Positions 23,595-31,578 are shown, counted from the first letter of the stretch. The stretch is 36,913 bases of DNA from CAG-791 sp045546175 (GCA_045546175.1 JAZQCI010000093.1:1-36913), one strand, 5' to 3'. The notes: generated by a model not told the origin, from the sequence alone. Made by a program: numbers and translations.

Positions 23595-23969
23595 ATGGAA
23601 GACATTTATCAGTGGCCTATGAAAAAGGTCAGTGAACGGCTGGGAATGTCCAGCCGATCTATCGGAAGGTTCGTCAAGGAGATCAAGGCGAACCCCAGAT
23701 ATAAAAGAGCGTGGGTCACGTCCAACGACTGCGGAGACACGCTGTACAACGTCCTGGTGCTTACGGATTACCTGCATTACAGGGCGGCGCTGCAGGACAG
23801 GAACCTTTCTCGGATGATACCCCCATATGATCCCGAAGAGGTGAAGTGGCAGCTGGGAGAAAATACTTTCTCTCTCGACCTTCGGGAGCATAGGGAGCAG
23901 GAACCCGTCGACAAAGACATGATAAGAAAGCTGATGAAAGAGATTCTTTTGGAGGGCATCGGGGCTTGA
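23595..23969 (+). CDS. HTH-containing early regulator (excisionase candidate)
   Basis: A 124-residue protein. Residues 6-31 (QWPMKKVSERLGMSSRSIGR) look like a helix-turn-helix of MerR/excisionase or Rha type. A strand pair (AWVTSNDCGDTLYNVLVLTD) and an acidic C-terminal helix follow. As an early DNA-binding protein it could be the missing excisionase partner of the integrase or an antirepressor. The sequence does not decide. Confidence 0.55.
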   Translation: MEDIYQWPMKKVSERLGMSSRSIGRFVKEIKANPRYKRAWVTSNDCGDTLYNVLVLTDYLHYRAALQDRNLSRMIPPYDPEEVKWQLGENTFSLDLREHREQEPVDKDMIRKLMKEILLEGIGA

Positions 23970-23970
23970 T

Positions 23971-24588
23971 ATGAAGAGGGGAACAAAAATAAGGGTAAGA
24001 AGAATGCTGGCAGCTGCTGCGGGAGCTGCGGCGATCATGATGGCACTCGGTGCAAGTCCGCAGGAGCAGGAAGAGATCCTCGAACCGCATTACGGCATAA
24101 GCATGGAAAGATATCAGGCGGAGAAGGCAGCAGAAGCCAGGGAAGAGGCAATGCTGTCAAGCTCATCCGCAAAGCCTGAGCGTCAGGTATTCAGCCTGAA
24201 CGGATATACTCAGGAGATGCTCATGAAGCTTGCCATGGCAGAAGCCGGCGGAGAAGGCCTGGAAGGGAAGGCCCTTGTGATGAACGTGGTAATGAACCGC
24301 GTTCTCAGCCCTGACTTTCCGGAAACAGTGCAGGAAGTGATATGCGAACCGGGCCAGTTTTCTCCGATGGATGACGGCAGGTATTATGACATGATACCTG
24401 ACGAGGAATGCGAGAAGGCACTTTACATGGTCATGCACGGGTGGGACGAGTCTCATGGAGCGACCTACTTCAGGACAGCGGTTGCCGAGTCGACCTGGCA
24501 CTCGGAGAACCTCGAAGAATTATTCACGCACGGTGGCCACACATTTTACAGAGAGAAGGAGACACAATATGGTCAGAACCAAGACTAA
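23971..24588 (+). CDS. SleB-like cell-wall hydrolase, membrane-anchored or secreted
   Basis: A 205-residue protein with a basic, hydrophobic N-terminus (RRMLAAAAGAAAIMMALGAS, signal peptide or anchor) and a Hydrolase_2/SleB-type domain from about residue 80. It shows MKLAMAEAGGEGLEGKALVM (catalytic-type E91), NVVMNRVLSP, EPGQFSPMDDG and a final HGGHTFYR. SleB-type enzymes are lytic transglycosylases of spore cortex or cell wall. It is unusual that it is encoded in the early operon, far from the lysis genes, with its own export signal. Roles could be superinfection-related or cell-wall remodelling. Overlaps the next gene by 20 bases. Confidence 0.85.
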   Translation: MKRGTKIRVRRMLAAAAGAAAIMMALGASPQEQEEILEPHYGISMERYQAEKAAEAREEAMLSSSSAKPERQVFSLNGYTQEMLMKLAMAEAGGEGLEGKALVMNVVMNRVLSPDFPETVQEVICEPGQFSPMDDGRYYDMIPDEECEKALYMVMHGWDESHGATYFRTAVAESTWHSENLEELFTHGGHTFYREKETQYGQNQD

Positions 24589-24808
24589 CCAGTTCGGGAT
24601 CCTGCGGGACCTGCAGAAGGCGATCACGCATTATACGGGGATCAATGTATGCCTCAGGAGCACCGACGATGCCTTTGTCATATTGTTTGATAATGAAAAA
24701 GACATGCAGGGGCTGAACCTTCCGAAAAAGGACGGGCATGTGGAAGACAAGCTCTTTGAGGAAGCAGTGAATTTCCTGCAGGGGATCTTGAAAGAGAGTT
24801 ATGCATGA
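24569..24808 (+). CDS. Early protein of unknown function
   Basis: A 79-residue mixed alpha/beta protein (FGILRDLQKAITHYTGINVC, FVILFDNEKDMQG, then a helix). The ATG at 24569 follows AAGGAG by seven bases; upstream in-frame codons overlap the hydrolase gene and are rejected. Function unknown. Confidence 0.6.
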   Translation: MVRTKTNQFGILRDLQKAITHYTGINVCLRSTDDAFVILFDNEKDMQGLNLPKKDGHVEDKLFEEAVNFLQGILKESYA

Positions 24809-24942
24809 GTGATACGGATAAACAGTTATGGATCATCCGCTATTCCGACGGCTCCATGGAAAGCGTGTACGGCACGCTGGAAGACGCTGCCAGGCGCGCC
24901 GAGGAGAGCCCAAAGAATGACGGGAATTTCGACATCAATTAA
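24805..24942 (+). CDS. Small early protein of unknown function
   Basis: A 45-residue protein in ATGA overlap with the previous stop. LWIIRYSDGSMESVYGTLED looks like a small beta-hairpin-helix domain. Acidic tail. Function unknown. Confidence 0.6.
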   Translation: MSDTDKQLWIIRYSDGSMESVYGTLEDAARRAEESPKNDGNFDIN

Positions 24943-24949
24943 AGAAAAA

Positions 24950-24983
24950 GAGCCAGGGAAATGTGTAACCTTATCCCCGGCTC
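24950..24983 (-). terminator. Hairpin, terminator-like only on the minus strand
   Basis: GAGCCAGGGA (24950-24959) and TCCCCGGCTC (24974-24983) pair with one mismatch. On the minus strand the stem is followed by TTTTTCTTT; on the plus strand it is not followed by a T-run. No minus-strand gene is nearby, so it may stop antisense transcription. Confidence 0.5.
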
Positions 24984-25001
24984 AAAGATAAATCATTTTT
25001 G

Positions 25002-25018
25002 CCATGATTATATCATGG
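25002..25018. promoter_or_regulatory. Operator-like dyad before the recombination genes
   Basis: CCATGAT (25002-25008) and ATCATGG (25012-25018) are perfect inverted repeats around TAT, 18 bases before the exonuclease start. Candidate protein binding site or RNA hairpin. Confidence 0.4.
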
Positions 25019-25036
25019 TATGAGGGCCATGGAAAG

Positions 25037-25720
25037 ATGGAAATGAAGGAGATTGGAAACGAAAAGCAGTTCTTCATGCAGGTCACCTGCGAGGACAGAA
25101 AAGAATGGCTGACGATACGAAGGAATTTTTTAGGAGGATCTGACGCGGCAGCAGTCATGGGATGCTGTCCATGGAAGACGGAACAGCAGCTGTTTGAAGA
25201 AAAGAAAGGACTCAGGGAGCCGGAAGATATCGGCAATGACCCCGCCGTGAAGTACGGGCGCGAGGCAGAGGAGCACCTGAGGAAGCTGTTTATCCTTCAG
25301 CACCCTGAGTATAAAGTGGCATATACGCCGAACACCATCCTGATCAATAAGCTGCACCCATGGGCGCACGCTTCCCTTGACGGCCTGCTCCGCGATGAGG
25401 ACGGGCGTCTGGGAATCCTGGAGATCAAGACCTCAGTAATAAAGGACGGCATACGGAGCGAACTGTGGACAAATAAAATACCCGAGTATTACAACCGGCA
25501 GATCCAGCATTACATGATGGTCATGGATGCAGAGTTCGCGGTCGTGCGGGTGGAGCTGAAACACGCTATGCTCTTCAAGACATGGTATGAGACACTGGAT
25601 TACTTCATCGAGAGGGATGAAGTGGAGGAAGATATAACCATACTGGAATATGCGGAGCGCGGTTTCATGGAAAGGGTAGCCAAAGAACTGCAGGCAGCAG
25701 GAAGACAGAGGGCGTATTGA
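25037..25720 (+). CDS. YqaJ/lambda-exonuclease-like recombination nuclease
   Basis: A 227-residue nuclease of the YqaJ viral recombinase family, which degrades one strand of DNA ends for single-strand annealing. Signature parts: FLGGSDAAAVMGCCPW, GREAEEHL, the active-site run LDGLL followed by GILEIKTS, and YNRQIQHYMMVM. Start is uncertain: the ATG at 25037 has GAGGG ten bases upstream, the ATG at 25004 has none. No RecT, ERF or single-strand binding protein was recognised nearby; a partner may be one of the unknown genes. Confidence 0.88.
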   Translation: MEMKEIGNEKQFFMQVTCEDRKEWLTIRRNFLGGSDAAAVMGCCPWKTEQQLFEEKKGLREPEDIGNDPAVKYGREAEEHLRKLFILQHPEYKVAYTPNTILINKLHPWAHASLDGLLRDEDGRLGILEIKTSVIKDGIRSELWTNKIPEYYNRQIQHYMMVMDAEFAVVRVELKHAMLFKTWYETLDYFIERDEVEEDITILEYAERGFMERVAKELQAAGRQRAY

Positions 25721-25722
25721 TT

Positions 25723-26139
25723 ATGTCATGGAGAGATTATAACGGATCCCGTAAAACGCATAAGAAGAAGGACTCGAAGTATCACGCGAAAAAGGTGATA
25801 ATCGACGGTCAGGTCTTCGACAGCGGGAAAGAGGCGTCGAGATGGCGTGAACTCTGCCTCCTGGAAAAAGCCGGCTTTATCAGGGGATTGCAGAGACAGG
25901 TAAAGTACCTGCTGATTCCCGAGTACAGGGAAGCGGATATCACGGGTCCCAGGGGCGGGATCCGCAAGGGGAAGCTGATCGAGAGCGCCGTCTATTATGT
26001 CGCTGACTTCGTTTACATCGAGAGGGAAGCTCCTGACGAGCTTGTCGTTGAGGATGTAAAAGGCTTCAGGACCAAGGAGTATATCCTGAAGCGTAAGCTC
26101 ATGCTGCATAAATACGGGATCCGCATCAGGGAAACCTAG
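25723..26139 (+). CDS. DUF1064 nuclease
   Basis: A 138-residue PD-(D/E)XK-type protein of family DUF1064, common in Gram-positive phage replication modules and often called Holliday-junction-like endonuclease. Features: KYHAKKVIIDGQVFDSGKEA, LQRQVKYLLIP, VYYVADFVYIE and the conserved VVEDVKGFRTKEYILKRKL. The ATG at 25723 is preferred over TTG 25717 because AGAGGG is ten bases upstream. Confidence 0.88.
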   Translation: MSWRDYNGSRKTHKKKDSKYHAKKVIIDGQVFDSGKEASRWRELCLLEKAGFIRGLQRQVKYLLIPEYREADITGPRGGIRKGKLIESAVYYVADFVYIEREAPDELVVEDVKGFRTKEYILKRKLMLHKYGIRIRET

Positions 26140-26155
26140 AACGGAGTTATTTTCT

Positions 26156-27055
26156 ATGGGCAGGAAATTCAAAGAAGGCCTCGACTACTTTGAACTGGAC
26201 TGTCAGATGGACGATAAAATCAAACTCATACAGGCTGAGTTTGGTCTAAAAGGGTTCGCGGTAGTTGTTAAGCTCTTCCAGAGGATATATGGAGGGTTCG
26301 GTTACTACTGTGAATGGAACGATGATTCTATCTTGCTGTTTATGTCGGAGAACGGTCTAACCAGTGAGAACAAAAACATGATCACGGAAATAACAAACGC
26401 CTGTACGCGGAGGGGACTTTTTTCAGAGGAGCTCTACAACAAGTACAAGATCCTGACGTCACACGGGATCCAGGAGAGGTACATAAACGCCGTGTCCAGG
26501 CGTGAGAGCGTGAAGATGGAAAAAGCCTACCTTCTGGTTGATGTCGTCAAAAATAATATTTCTGTTGACAGAAATAAAATAAATGTAAACAGAAATGCAG
26601 AAAATGCTGACAGAAATGAACAGAGTAGAGAAGAGAAGAGTAGAGAAGAAAAAGAAAAGATTCTAGAAAAGAAAGCAGCCGCTCAGGTCCGTGGCGTAAC
26701 CTTGATGAAGCTCATCGAGGAACGGCAATTCAGCCCCGAGGTAACAGGTGCCCTTAAAGAATGGGTCATGTACAAGAAAGAGAAAAGACAGGGGTACAAG
26801 GAAGCGGGATTTCGTGCTCTGCTTACACAGGTCGAGAAGATGGCCGCTAAATACGGGGATGCTGCTGTTATAGAAATTATCGCACAGAGCATGTCAAACG
26901 GATACACGGGTATCACCTGGGAGAATATCGGGAGAGTCAGCAGTCGAAAAAAGGCACCTGCTGCCGGGAACCGGTTCAACAATTTTCCCCAGCGTGATAA
27001 TGATTATGACAATATCGAAAAGCAGCTGCTTGGAACGAGAAAGGAGAGCGGATAA
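26156..27055 (+). CDS. Replication initiator (Lin1244/DUF4373 domain, DnaD-like tail)
   Basis: A 299-residue phage replication protein. Residues about 8-100 are the Lin1244/Lin1753-type N-terminal domain (GLDYFELDCQMDDKIKLIQA, GFAVVVKLFQRIYGGFGYYC). A charged linker encoded by the iterons and purine repeats spans about 136-165. A C-terminal domain like those of DnaD-type proteins (YKEAGFRALLTQVEKMAAKY) follows. It would bind the origin within its own gene and load the host helicase. No helicase or helicase loader gene is recognised elsewhere in the window. Confidence 0.85.
   Translation: MGRKFKEGLDYFELDCQMDDKIKLIQAEFGLKGFAVVVKLFQRIYGGFGYYCEWNDDSILLFMSENGLTSENKNMITEITNACTRRGLFSEELYNKYKILTSHGIQERYINAVSRRESVKMEKAYLLVDVVKNNISVDRNKINVNRNAENADRNEQSREEKSREEKEKILEKKAAAQVRGVTLMKLIEERQFSPEVTGALKEWVMYKKEKRQGYKEAGFRALLTQVEKMAAKYGDAAVIEIIAQSMSNGYTGITWENIGRVSSRKKAPAAGNRFNNFPQRDNDYDNIEKQLLGTRKESG
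26563..26617. repeat. Origin-like iterons inside the initiator gene
   Basis: TGTTGACAGAAAT (26563), TGTAAACAGAAAT (26584) and TGCTGACAGAAAT (26605) recur at an exact 21-bp period, two helix turns. An AT-rich run lies just before and a purine-rich direct repeat AGAGTAGAGAAGA (26622-26634 and 26637-26649) just after. This is the typical layout of a phage replication origin inside the initiator gene. Confidence 0.75.
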
Positions 27056-27546
27056 TGTTTGATAAATTCGGAGAGATGAACTCAGCCGACGAACTGAATG
27101 AACTGGCAACGAATTTCCTCAAAGAGGGAGATAAAGATTCACTAAAGGCCATGGCAGAGGAAAACGGGATCCCGAAAGAGTATGCCGAGATGTTCATAGA
27201 CGGTGATATCCCGTTCCTCACTGACCCGATCACGGCGGCGAACGGAAAACTTGACATTGAATCAAAGGAGCTGGGCCTGAAGGGCCTCATGACTGACTGG
27301 GTCGAGTACATCCGGGGACTGTGCATGGAAAAGCCCGAAATGGCAGCAGCCGTAAGGAAAAAGAGTAAGAGCCTGAAGGAATGCATGGGGAAGCTGCTCA
27401 AATTCTCCTTTGAGAACCGTGTGCATGTCAATGCCGATATCGTGAAGGCGGCGAAGATCTCGGCCTCCCGTTTCGATTTCGGCGTTCCGGGTATGGGTGA
27501 GGCCAAGAAAATGATCAGAGAATATTATCTGGGGGCGGCAGGATGA
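27055..27546 (+). CDS. AcrIIA9/PcfK-like protein (possible Cas9 inhibitor)
   Basis: A 163-residue helical protein: FLKEGDKDSLKAMAEENGIP, EYAEMFIDGD, a middle EIRGL/CMEKPEMAAAV region, KSLKECMGKLLKFSF and an ending GMGEAKKMIREYYLG. Size, the KSLK-C motif, the REYYLG end and the position directly before a PcfJ-like gene (ATGA overlap) match the AcrIIA9/PcfK family as I know it. That family includes proteins shown to inhibit Cas9, but many members are untested. Family membership is moderate, anti-Cas9 activity is only inferred. Confidence 0.6.
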   Translation: MFDKFGEMNSADELNELATNFLKEGDKDSLKAMAEENGIPKEYAEMFIDGDIPFLTDPITAANGKLDIESKELGLKGLMTDWVEYIRGLCMEKPEMAAAVRKKSKSLKECMGKLLKFSFENRVHVNADIVKAAKISASRFDFGVPGMGEAKKMIREYYLGAAG

Positions 27547-29636
27547 AAAAGAAAGATCTTCTTTCCATGCCGGCGCTGGAGGCCACTGACGAGATCGTCC
27601 GACTGGCCAACAGTGACAGAGGCAGACTCAGGAAGACATTTTCCTGGGACAAAAGAAAGTATAAGGCGTTCCGAATCCTCTATTCACGAGCAGCAGTCGA
27701 GGGACAGGTTCTGAAGGTGGCCTTTTTCTGCAGAGAGGATCTGATCGCGGGAGAACGCCTTCCGAGGTATGAGGTATATATTTCCGTCGATGAGGATGAA
27801 GACAAGACTTATCTGCCAAAAGACGGGAAGTGGTCAGAATCTGCAATAAGTAATCTGGTTGTTACGGATGGATACAGAAGCTTTTCCGAAACTGCGATGG
27901 AAGAATGGGAAGAACCCGGGGCAAGGGAGGCAGTTGCGGGACTGATCGGCACCTATCCCGGATGCTCGGAAAAGAATTCCGTATTCACATTGGTTAGCAG
28001 ATGGCAGCAGCTCCGCAGGACCAGAAGACTACGCGGACGGCATCAGCGTGAAAAAGCAAGGATAGACCTTGCAATGGAGACAGTGCCGGAACTTCCGAAG
28101 GATTGGGAGAACTGGATTTATGATTCGGCATACTCTCATGCCCAATACATGATGTATCATCCCGGAGACAAAGAAAACAGTGCATGGTGTTCCGCCTGCG
28201 GATCTGAGGTGAAACTGAAAAAGAGAGCACGGCACCAGGAGCATGTGCGGTGCCCGAAATGCGGAAAAAAGATCCTCGCGCTGTCATGGAACAGGCAGAA
28301 AACTATTTCGGACAAAAAGGAACCGGCGATACTGCAGGAAAGGAAAGACGGCGGCTATGTTCTCAGAGTGTTTGCGAGCAGGATATCTCGTAGAAAAGAA
28401 ACAGACTGGAAACTGAACGAAAGAGAATCATATATCCATGAGAGGTTCAGAATCTTTCTCGACAGGTCTTTCAGACAGGAAACGATATACGAGTACACAA
28501 TCTGGCGGACAAGATATGAGCACGATGAGGAGAGATGGTGCTACGGAAGCGATGCCGCTTATGGGTACGGATATTACTACAAATGCTCGGATGACTGTAT
28601 TTTGTACTACCGCAACCTGGCAAGGATCCGAAAAGGCACCTGTCTCCAATACATCCCGATAGAAAAACTCTTTAAGAAAAACGAAGGCTGCTACTGCAGT
28701 GCAGTGAAAATGCTGGATAGGCTTAAAAGCATGCCCCAGCTCGAATACCTGATCAAAGCAGGTCTTTATCGTTTGGCATGGGACCTGTCGACACGGGGAA
28801 ATTATGAGAAAATCCTGGATACCGAAAAGAAAGGCCTTCTCAAGGCTTTGGGGGTCGACCGGCAGCAGCTGGACATGGCCGTCAGGATGAATATGTCTGC
28901 CCTGCAGTTTCGGACAATGAAGGACGCGTTGGATGCGGGCTACAGGCTGAACAGACAGCAGGTGGAATGGTATTCGCGGGAGATTGGAAGAGACCTCACA
29001 AAGAAATTACTGAAGTATGGGCACCCGATAAAAATGATGAATTATATCTGCAGACTTTTGGAAGAGGGTCTGCGGACAGGCGATTATGTCGATTATCTTG
29101 AAGAGGTGAGGGTTTTACATATCGGACGGACCGAGGATGTGCTATTTCCGAAGAACTTCCGCTCGGCCCATGAACGCCTGTCCGAACAGCGACGCGATAT
29201 GGAGGAAGAGGTCAGGAAGGCAACGATCAAAAAGAAGGACCGCATGCTGCGGGCTATGCTTCCCGATCTCAAAGAACTGTATACGGGGACGAAGGCCGAA
29301 GGATGCTATGTGATGGTCCTGCCTACCTGTAAAGAGGACTTTAACAGGGAAGGCCGTGAGAACCACAACTGTGTGGGCGGCTCCTACTTTGACAAGATGC
29401 TGGAAGGCAAGAGCGTGGTCCTCTTCCTCAGGAAAGCTGAGGCACCGGATAATGCATTCTGTACGGTGGAGATGGACGGGGCCAGGATCGTGCAGTGCAG
29501 GGCTATCAGAAACTCGGTCCCGCCGAAGGAGGTTACTGAGTTCATGGAACGCTATGCGAAGGAAGTGGAGCGGCGGATCCGCAGGAAGGAAGCCGAAAAG
29601 GCAGCAGGCGAACAGGTATTGATCCCCGCGATCTGA
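27543..29636 (+). CDS. PcfJ-like protein
   Basis: A 697-residue protein of the PcfJ-like family found in phages and conjugative elements, function unknown. It has a zinc ribbon about residues 216-240 (CSAC then CPKCGKK) and basic, aromatic-rich middle segments. The family's conserved C-terminal region holds GCYVMVLPTCKEDFNREGRE, NHNCVGGSYFDKMLEGKS, AFCTVEMDG and QCRAIRNS. It starts in overlap with the AcrIIA9/PcfK-like gene, and this pair usually travels together. A role in replication or DNA transfer is a guess from neighbours. Confidence 0.85.
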   Translation: MKKKDLLSMPALEATDEIVRLANSDRGRLRKTFSWDKRKYKAFRILYSRAAVEGQVLKVAFFCREDLIAGERLPRYEVYISVDEDEDKTYLPKDGKWSESAISNLVVTDGYRSFSETAMEEWEEPGAREAVAGLIGTYPGCSEKNSVFTLVSRWQQLRRTRRLRGRHQREKARIDLAMETVPELPKDWENWIYDSAYSHAQYMMYHPGDKENSAWCSACGSEVKLKKRARHQEHVRCPKCGKKILALSWNRQKTISDKKEPAILQERKDGGYVLRVFASRISRRKETDWKLNERESYIHERFRIFLDRSFRQETIYEYTIWRTRYEHDEERWCYGSDAAYGYGYYYKCSDDCILYYRNLARIRKGTCLQYIPIEKLFKKNEGCYCSAVKMLDRLKSMPQLEYLIKAGLYRLAWDLSTRGNYEKILDTEKKGLLKALGVDRQQLDMAVRMNMSALQFRTMKDALDAGYRLNRQQVEWYSREIGRDLTKKLLKYGHPIKMMNYICRLLEEGLRTGDYVDYLEEVRVLHIGRTEDVLFPKNFRSAHERLSEQRRDMEEEVRKATIKKKDRMLRAMLPDLKELYTGTKAEGCYVMVLPTCKEDFNREGRENHNCVGGSYFDKMLEGKSVVLFLRKAEAPDNAFCTVEMDGARIVQCRAIRNSVPPKEVTEFMERYAKEVERRIRRKEAEKAAGEQVLIPAI

Positions 29637-29637
29637 A

Positions 29638-29651
29638 TTGCGCCGGCGCAA
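29638..29651. repeat. 14-bp palindrome, copy 2
   Basis: TTGCGCCGGCGCAA, one base after the PcfJ-like stop codon and 17 bases before the next start. This copy is the only one outside a reading frame. Confidence 0.9.
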
Positions 29652-29667
29652 AAGGAAGAAGGTGAGC

Positions 29668-30033
29668 ATGTTCTTTTTTACAGAGTCTGCAGACTGGCCT
29701 CTCAAAGATTTGGAGGTCAAGTATGAAGTAATGTTGACCGTAGCGGTAAAAGAGATATACGACAACAGGAAGGGAAAGGTACGCCGGATCAGCGAAACAG
29801 AACAGGGATTTGCGATCAAGGAAGGCAATATCACAAAGGCAGAATGGAGAAGGCGGGCAGAAAAGGCCATTCATGAAAACGGCCTGGACAGCCTGCTGGA
29901 AGAGATAAAAGAGCATTGCAGAAAATACTGTGCATGGTTCAAAAGGGAACCTGAATCAGAACTTGAACTGTATGCAATGCAGTGCCTGGCGTCAAGAGCG
30001 TTCGAGGCATGGACAGAATTTGGAGGTGAATAG
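29668..30033 (+). CDS. Early protein of unknown function
   Basis: A 121-residue protein with a strand-like start (MFFFTESADWPLKDLEVKYE), a charged middle and helices with paired Cys (HCRKYCAWF). The ATG at 29668 is preceded by GAAGGTGAG; an in-frame TTG at 29638 lies in the palindrome and lacks a ribosome site. Coupled by a short TAG-ATG gap to the next gene. Function unknown. Confidence 0.65.
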   Translation: MFFFTESADWPLKDLEVKYEVMLTVAVKEIYDNRKGKVRRISETEQGFAIKEGNITKAEWRRRAEKAIHENGLDSLLEEIKEHCRKYCAWFKREPESELELYAMQCLASRAFEAWTEFGGE

Positions 30034-31410
30034 ATGGAGGAATATACACAGCTTACAATGGACCTCGGCCAGTACCGCGCGGCCAAGGAAGAGATAAAGA
30101 ACGATCTGGCAGGAATCGTCAAGAGCTTTGTGAGGGTCGGCTGGCAGTTATGGCGGATAAGCATGTCTGAAGCATATAAACAGGACGGTTATGCGACCAT
30201 AGCGGAATTCGCAAAAGCAGAATATGGCATGACTCCCTCGGGGGTGAGCAGGTTCATCGATGTGTATGAAAAGTATTCTGCTGCCGGGGACACTCCCGAG
30301 CTTAAGGAAGAATACCGAGAATACAATTTCAGCCAGCTGACAGAGATGCTGCAGATCCCGGAGGAGAGCAGGGCAATGTTCCTTCCTGAGGCAAAGAGGG
30401 AATCGATTCGGGACTATAAAGCGTACACCAAGGAAAACGAGAATGATCCCGATCGCCTGCTGAACTGGATGAAGGAGCCCGAGGACGAGGAAGGAAAAGC
30501 AATCATTGAATTCTTCAAGAGTGAGAAAGAGAGGATGGATGCTTTCTTTGGCAGCAGGGCATTCGCCGAGGGAAACGTGAAAGAACTGTCGGAGATCCTG
30601 AACCCTTCAGGGAATATGCATTTCAGACATAAGACAGTTTTCATGATGTTCTACAATTTTGAAAAAGGCCTCATGGTAAACCTGTTCGGCCAGTCTCCTC
30701 GGCCGGTGAAATGGGAGGATTTCGTAGACCGTGTAAAAGAGCTGTTTGCTCATGATGGGGAAGAGCCCGTTACCTGGGAGCACTGTTTCGGCGGAAACGA
30801 TCCCGAGCCTGCGGTTATTGAGCCTGAAAAGGCAGCAGGAGAAGACGCAGAACCGAAACCCGCTCCTGTCGATGACGAGCAGCTGCCTGGACAGGACAGC
30901 ATAGAGAACCATCCCGAGTTTATGCCGAAACCTGTCACCGATCAGCCTGCGGAACAGGCCGCCAAGGATGAAGATACTGAGGTCGAGGCCGTGCCCGATG
31001 AGATAAACCCGCATCAGGTAATTGCGCCGGCGCAAAAGCAGGAGCTGACGGAAGAGCAGAAGTACGATGCAGAGCAGCGGAAGATCGACCGAGAGACAAA
31101 GAAAAAGCTCCGGGAGATGGAAGACGAAGAAAAGATGTCCCATCTTCCGAGCGATGACGGCCCGAAGGTCCACAGTATAAAGCTGGCATCAAATTATTAT
31201 GACGATGTCGCGACGGGAAAGAAGACCTTTGAACTCCGTAAGAATGACCGAGGATACCGTGAAGGCCATAAACTTGAACTGCTGGAATTTGCGGAAGGCA
31301 GGCATACTGGACGGGTGATCAAGGCCGATATCGTTTATATGCTTGAGGATTATACCGGCCTTGAGGACGGCTACTGTATCCTCGGGATCCGCGTTACGGA
31401 ACTGAATTAA
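30034..31410 (+). CDS. ParB-like HTH protein fused to DUF3850 (ASCH-like)
   Basis: A 458-residue fusion. The N-terminal 120 residues (FVRVGWQLWRISMSEAYKQD, YATIAEFAKAEYGMTPSGVS, NFSQLTEMLQIP) form a ParB/KorB-like helix-turn-helix common in clostridial phages and mobile elements. A middle acidic, proline-rich linker (about 265-375) follows. Residues about 378-457 are a DUF3850 domain (HSIKLASNYYDDVATGKKTF, ELRKNDRGYREGHKLEL, GYCILGIRV), a PUA/ASCH-like fold thought to bind RNA or modified nucleotides. The linker carries palindrome copy 3, and a 20-bp iteron array begins in its last codons. Confidence 0.8.
   Translation: MEEYTQLTMDLGQYRAAKEEIKNDLAGIVKSFVRVGWQLWRISMSEAYKQDGYATIAEFAKAEYGMTPSGVSRFIDVYEKYSAAGDTPELKEEYREYNFSQLTEMLQIPEESRAMFLPEAKRESIRDYKAYTKENENDPDRLLNWMKEPEDEEGKAIIEFFKSEKERMDAFFGSRAFAEGNVKELSEILNPSGNMHFRHKTVFMMFYNFEKGLMVNLFGQSPRPVKWEDFVDRVKELFAHDGEEPVTWEHCFGGNDPEPAVIEPEKAAGEDAEPKPAPVDDEQLPGQDSIENHPEFMPKPVTDQPAEQAAKDEDTEVEAVPDEINPHQVIAPAQKQELTEEQKYDAEQRKIDRETKKKLREMEDEEKMSHLPSDDGPKVHSIKLASNYYDDVATGKKTFELRKNDRGYREGHKLELLEFAEGRHTGRVIKADIVYMLEDYTGLEDGYCILGIRVTELN
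31022..31035. repeat. 14-bp palindrome, copy 3
   Basis: TTGCGCCGGCGCAA within the flexible linker of the ParB-like/DUF3850 gene, again encoding IAPAQ in the same reading phase as copy 1. Confidence 0.9.
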
Positions 31411-31480
31411 ACCGCATAAAACTGAATTAAACCGCATAAAACTGAAATAAACTGTAAAAAACTGAATTAAGTTGAATTGA
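31401..31480. repeat. Four 20-bp iterons after the ParB-like gene
   Basis: ACTGAATTAAACCGCATAAA occurs exactly at 31401-31420 and 31421-31440. Degenerate copies follow at 31441-31460 (ACTGAAATAAACTGTAAAAA) and 31461-31480 (ACTGAATTAAGTTGAATTGA). The period is exactly 20 bp and the first copy covers the last codons and stop of the gene before. The rest of the 168-base gap to 31579 has a hairpin at 31535 but no clear promoter. Confidence 0.85.
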
Positions 31481-31534
31481 GTGGTGCTTTCCTTTCAGGA
31501 ATGAAATATATCACACACCATTAATCAGCAAAAT

Positions 31535-31561
31535 GGAGGGGCACGGCCTGTGTGCTCCTCC
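31535..31561 (+). other. Hairpin before a small early gene
   Basis: GGAGGGGCAC (31535-31544) pairs with GTGCTCCTCC (31552-31561), one G-U pair, seven-base loop. No T-run follows. Could process or regulate the early mRNA. Confidence 0.5.
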
Positions 31562-31578
31562 GGGAAGGAGACGGAGAC

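Noticed and set aside
31401..31480. CRISPR array
   Set aside because: The 20-bp units are directly adjacent without unique spacers, and no cas gene is present.
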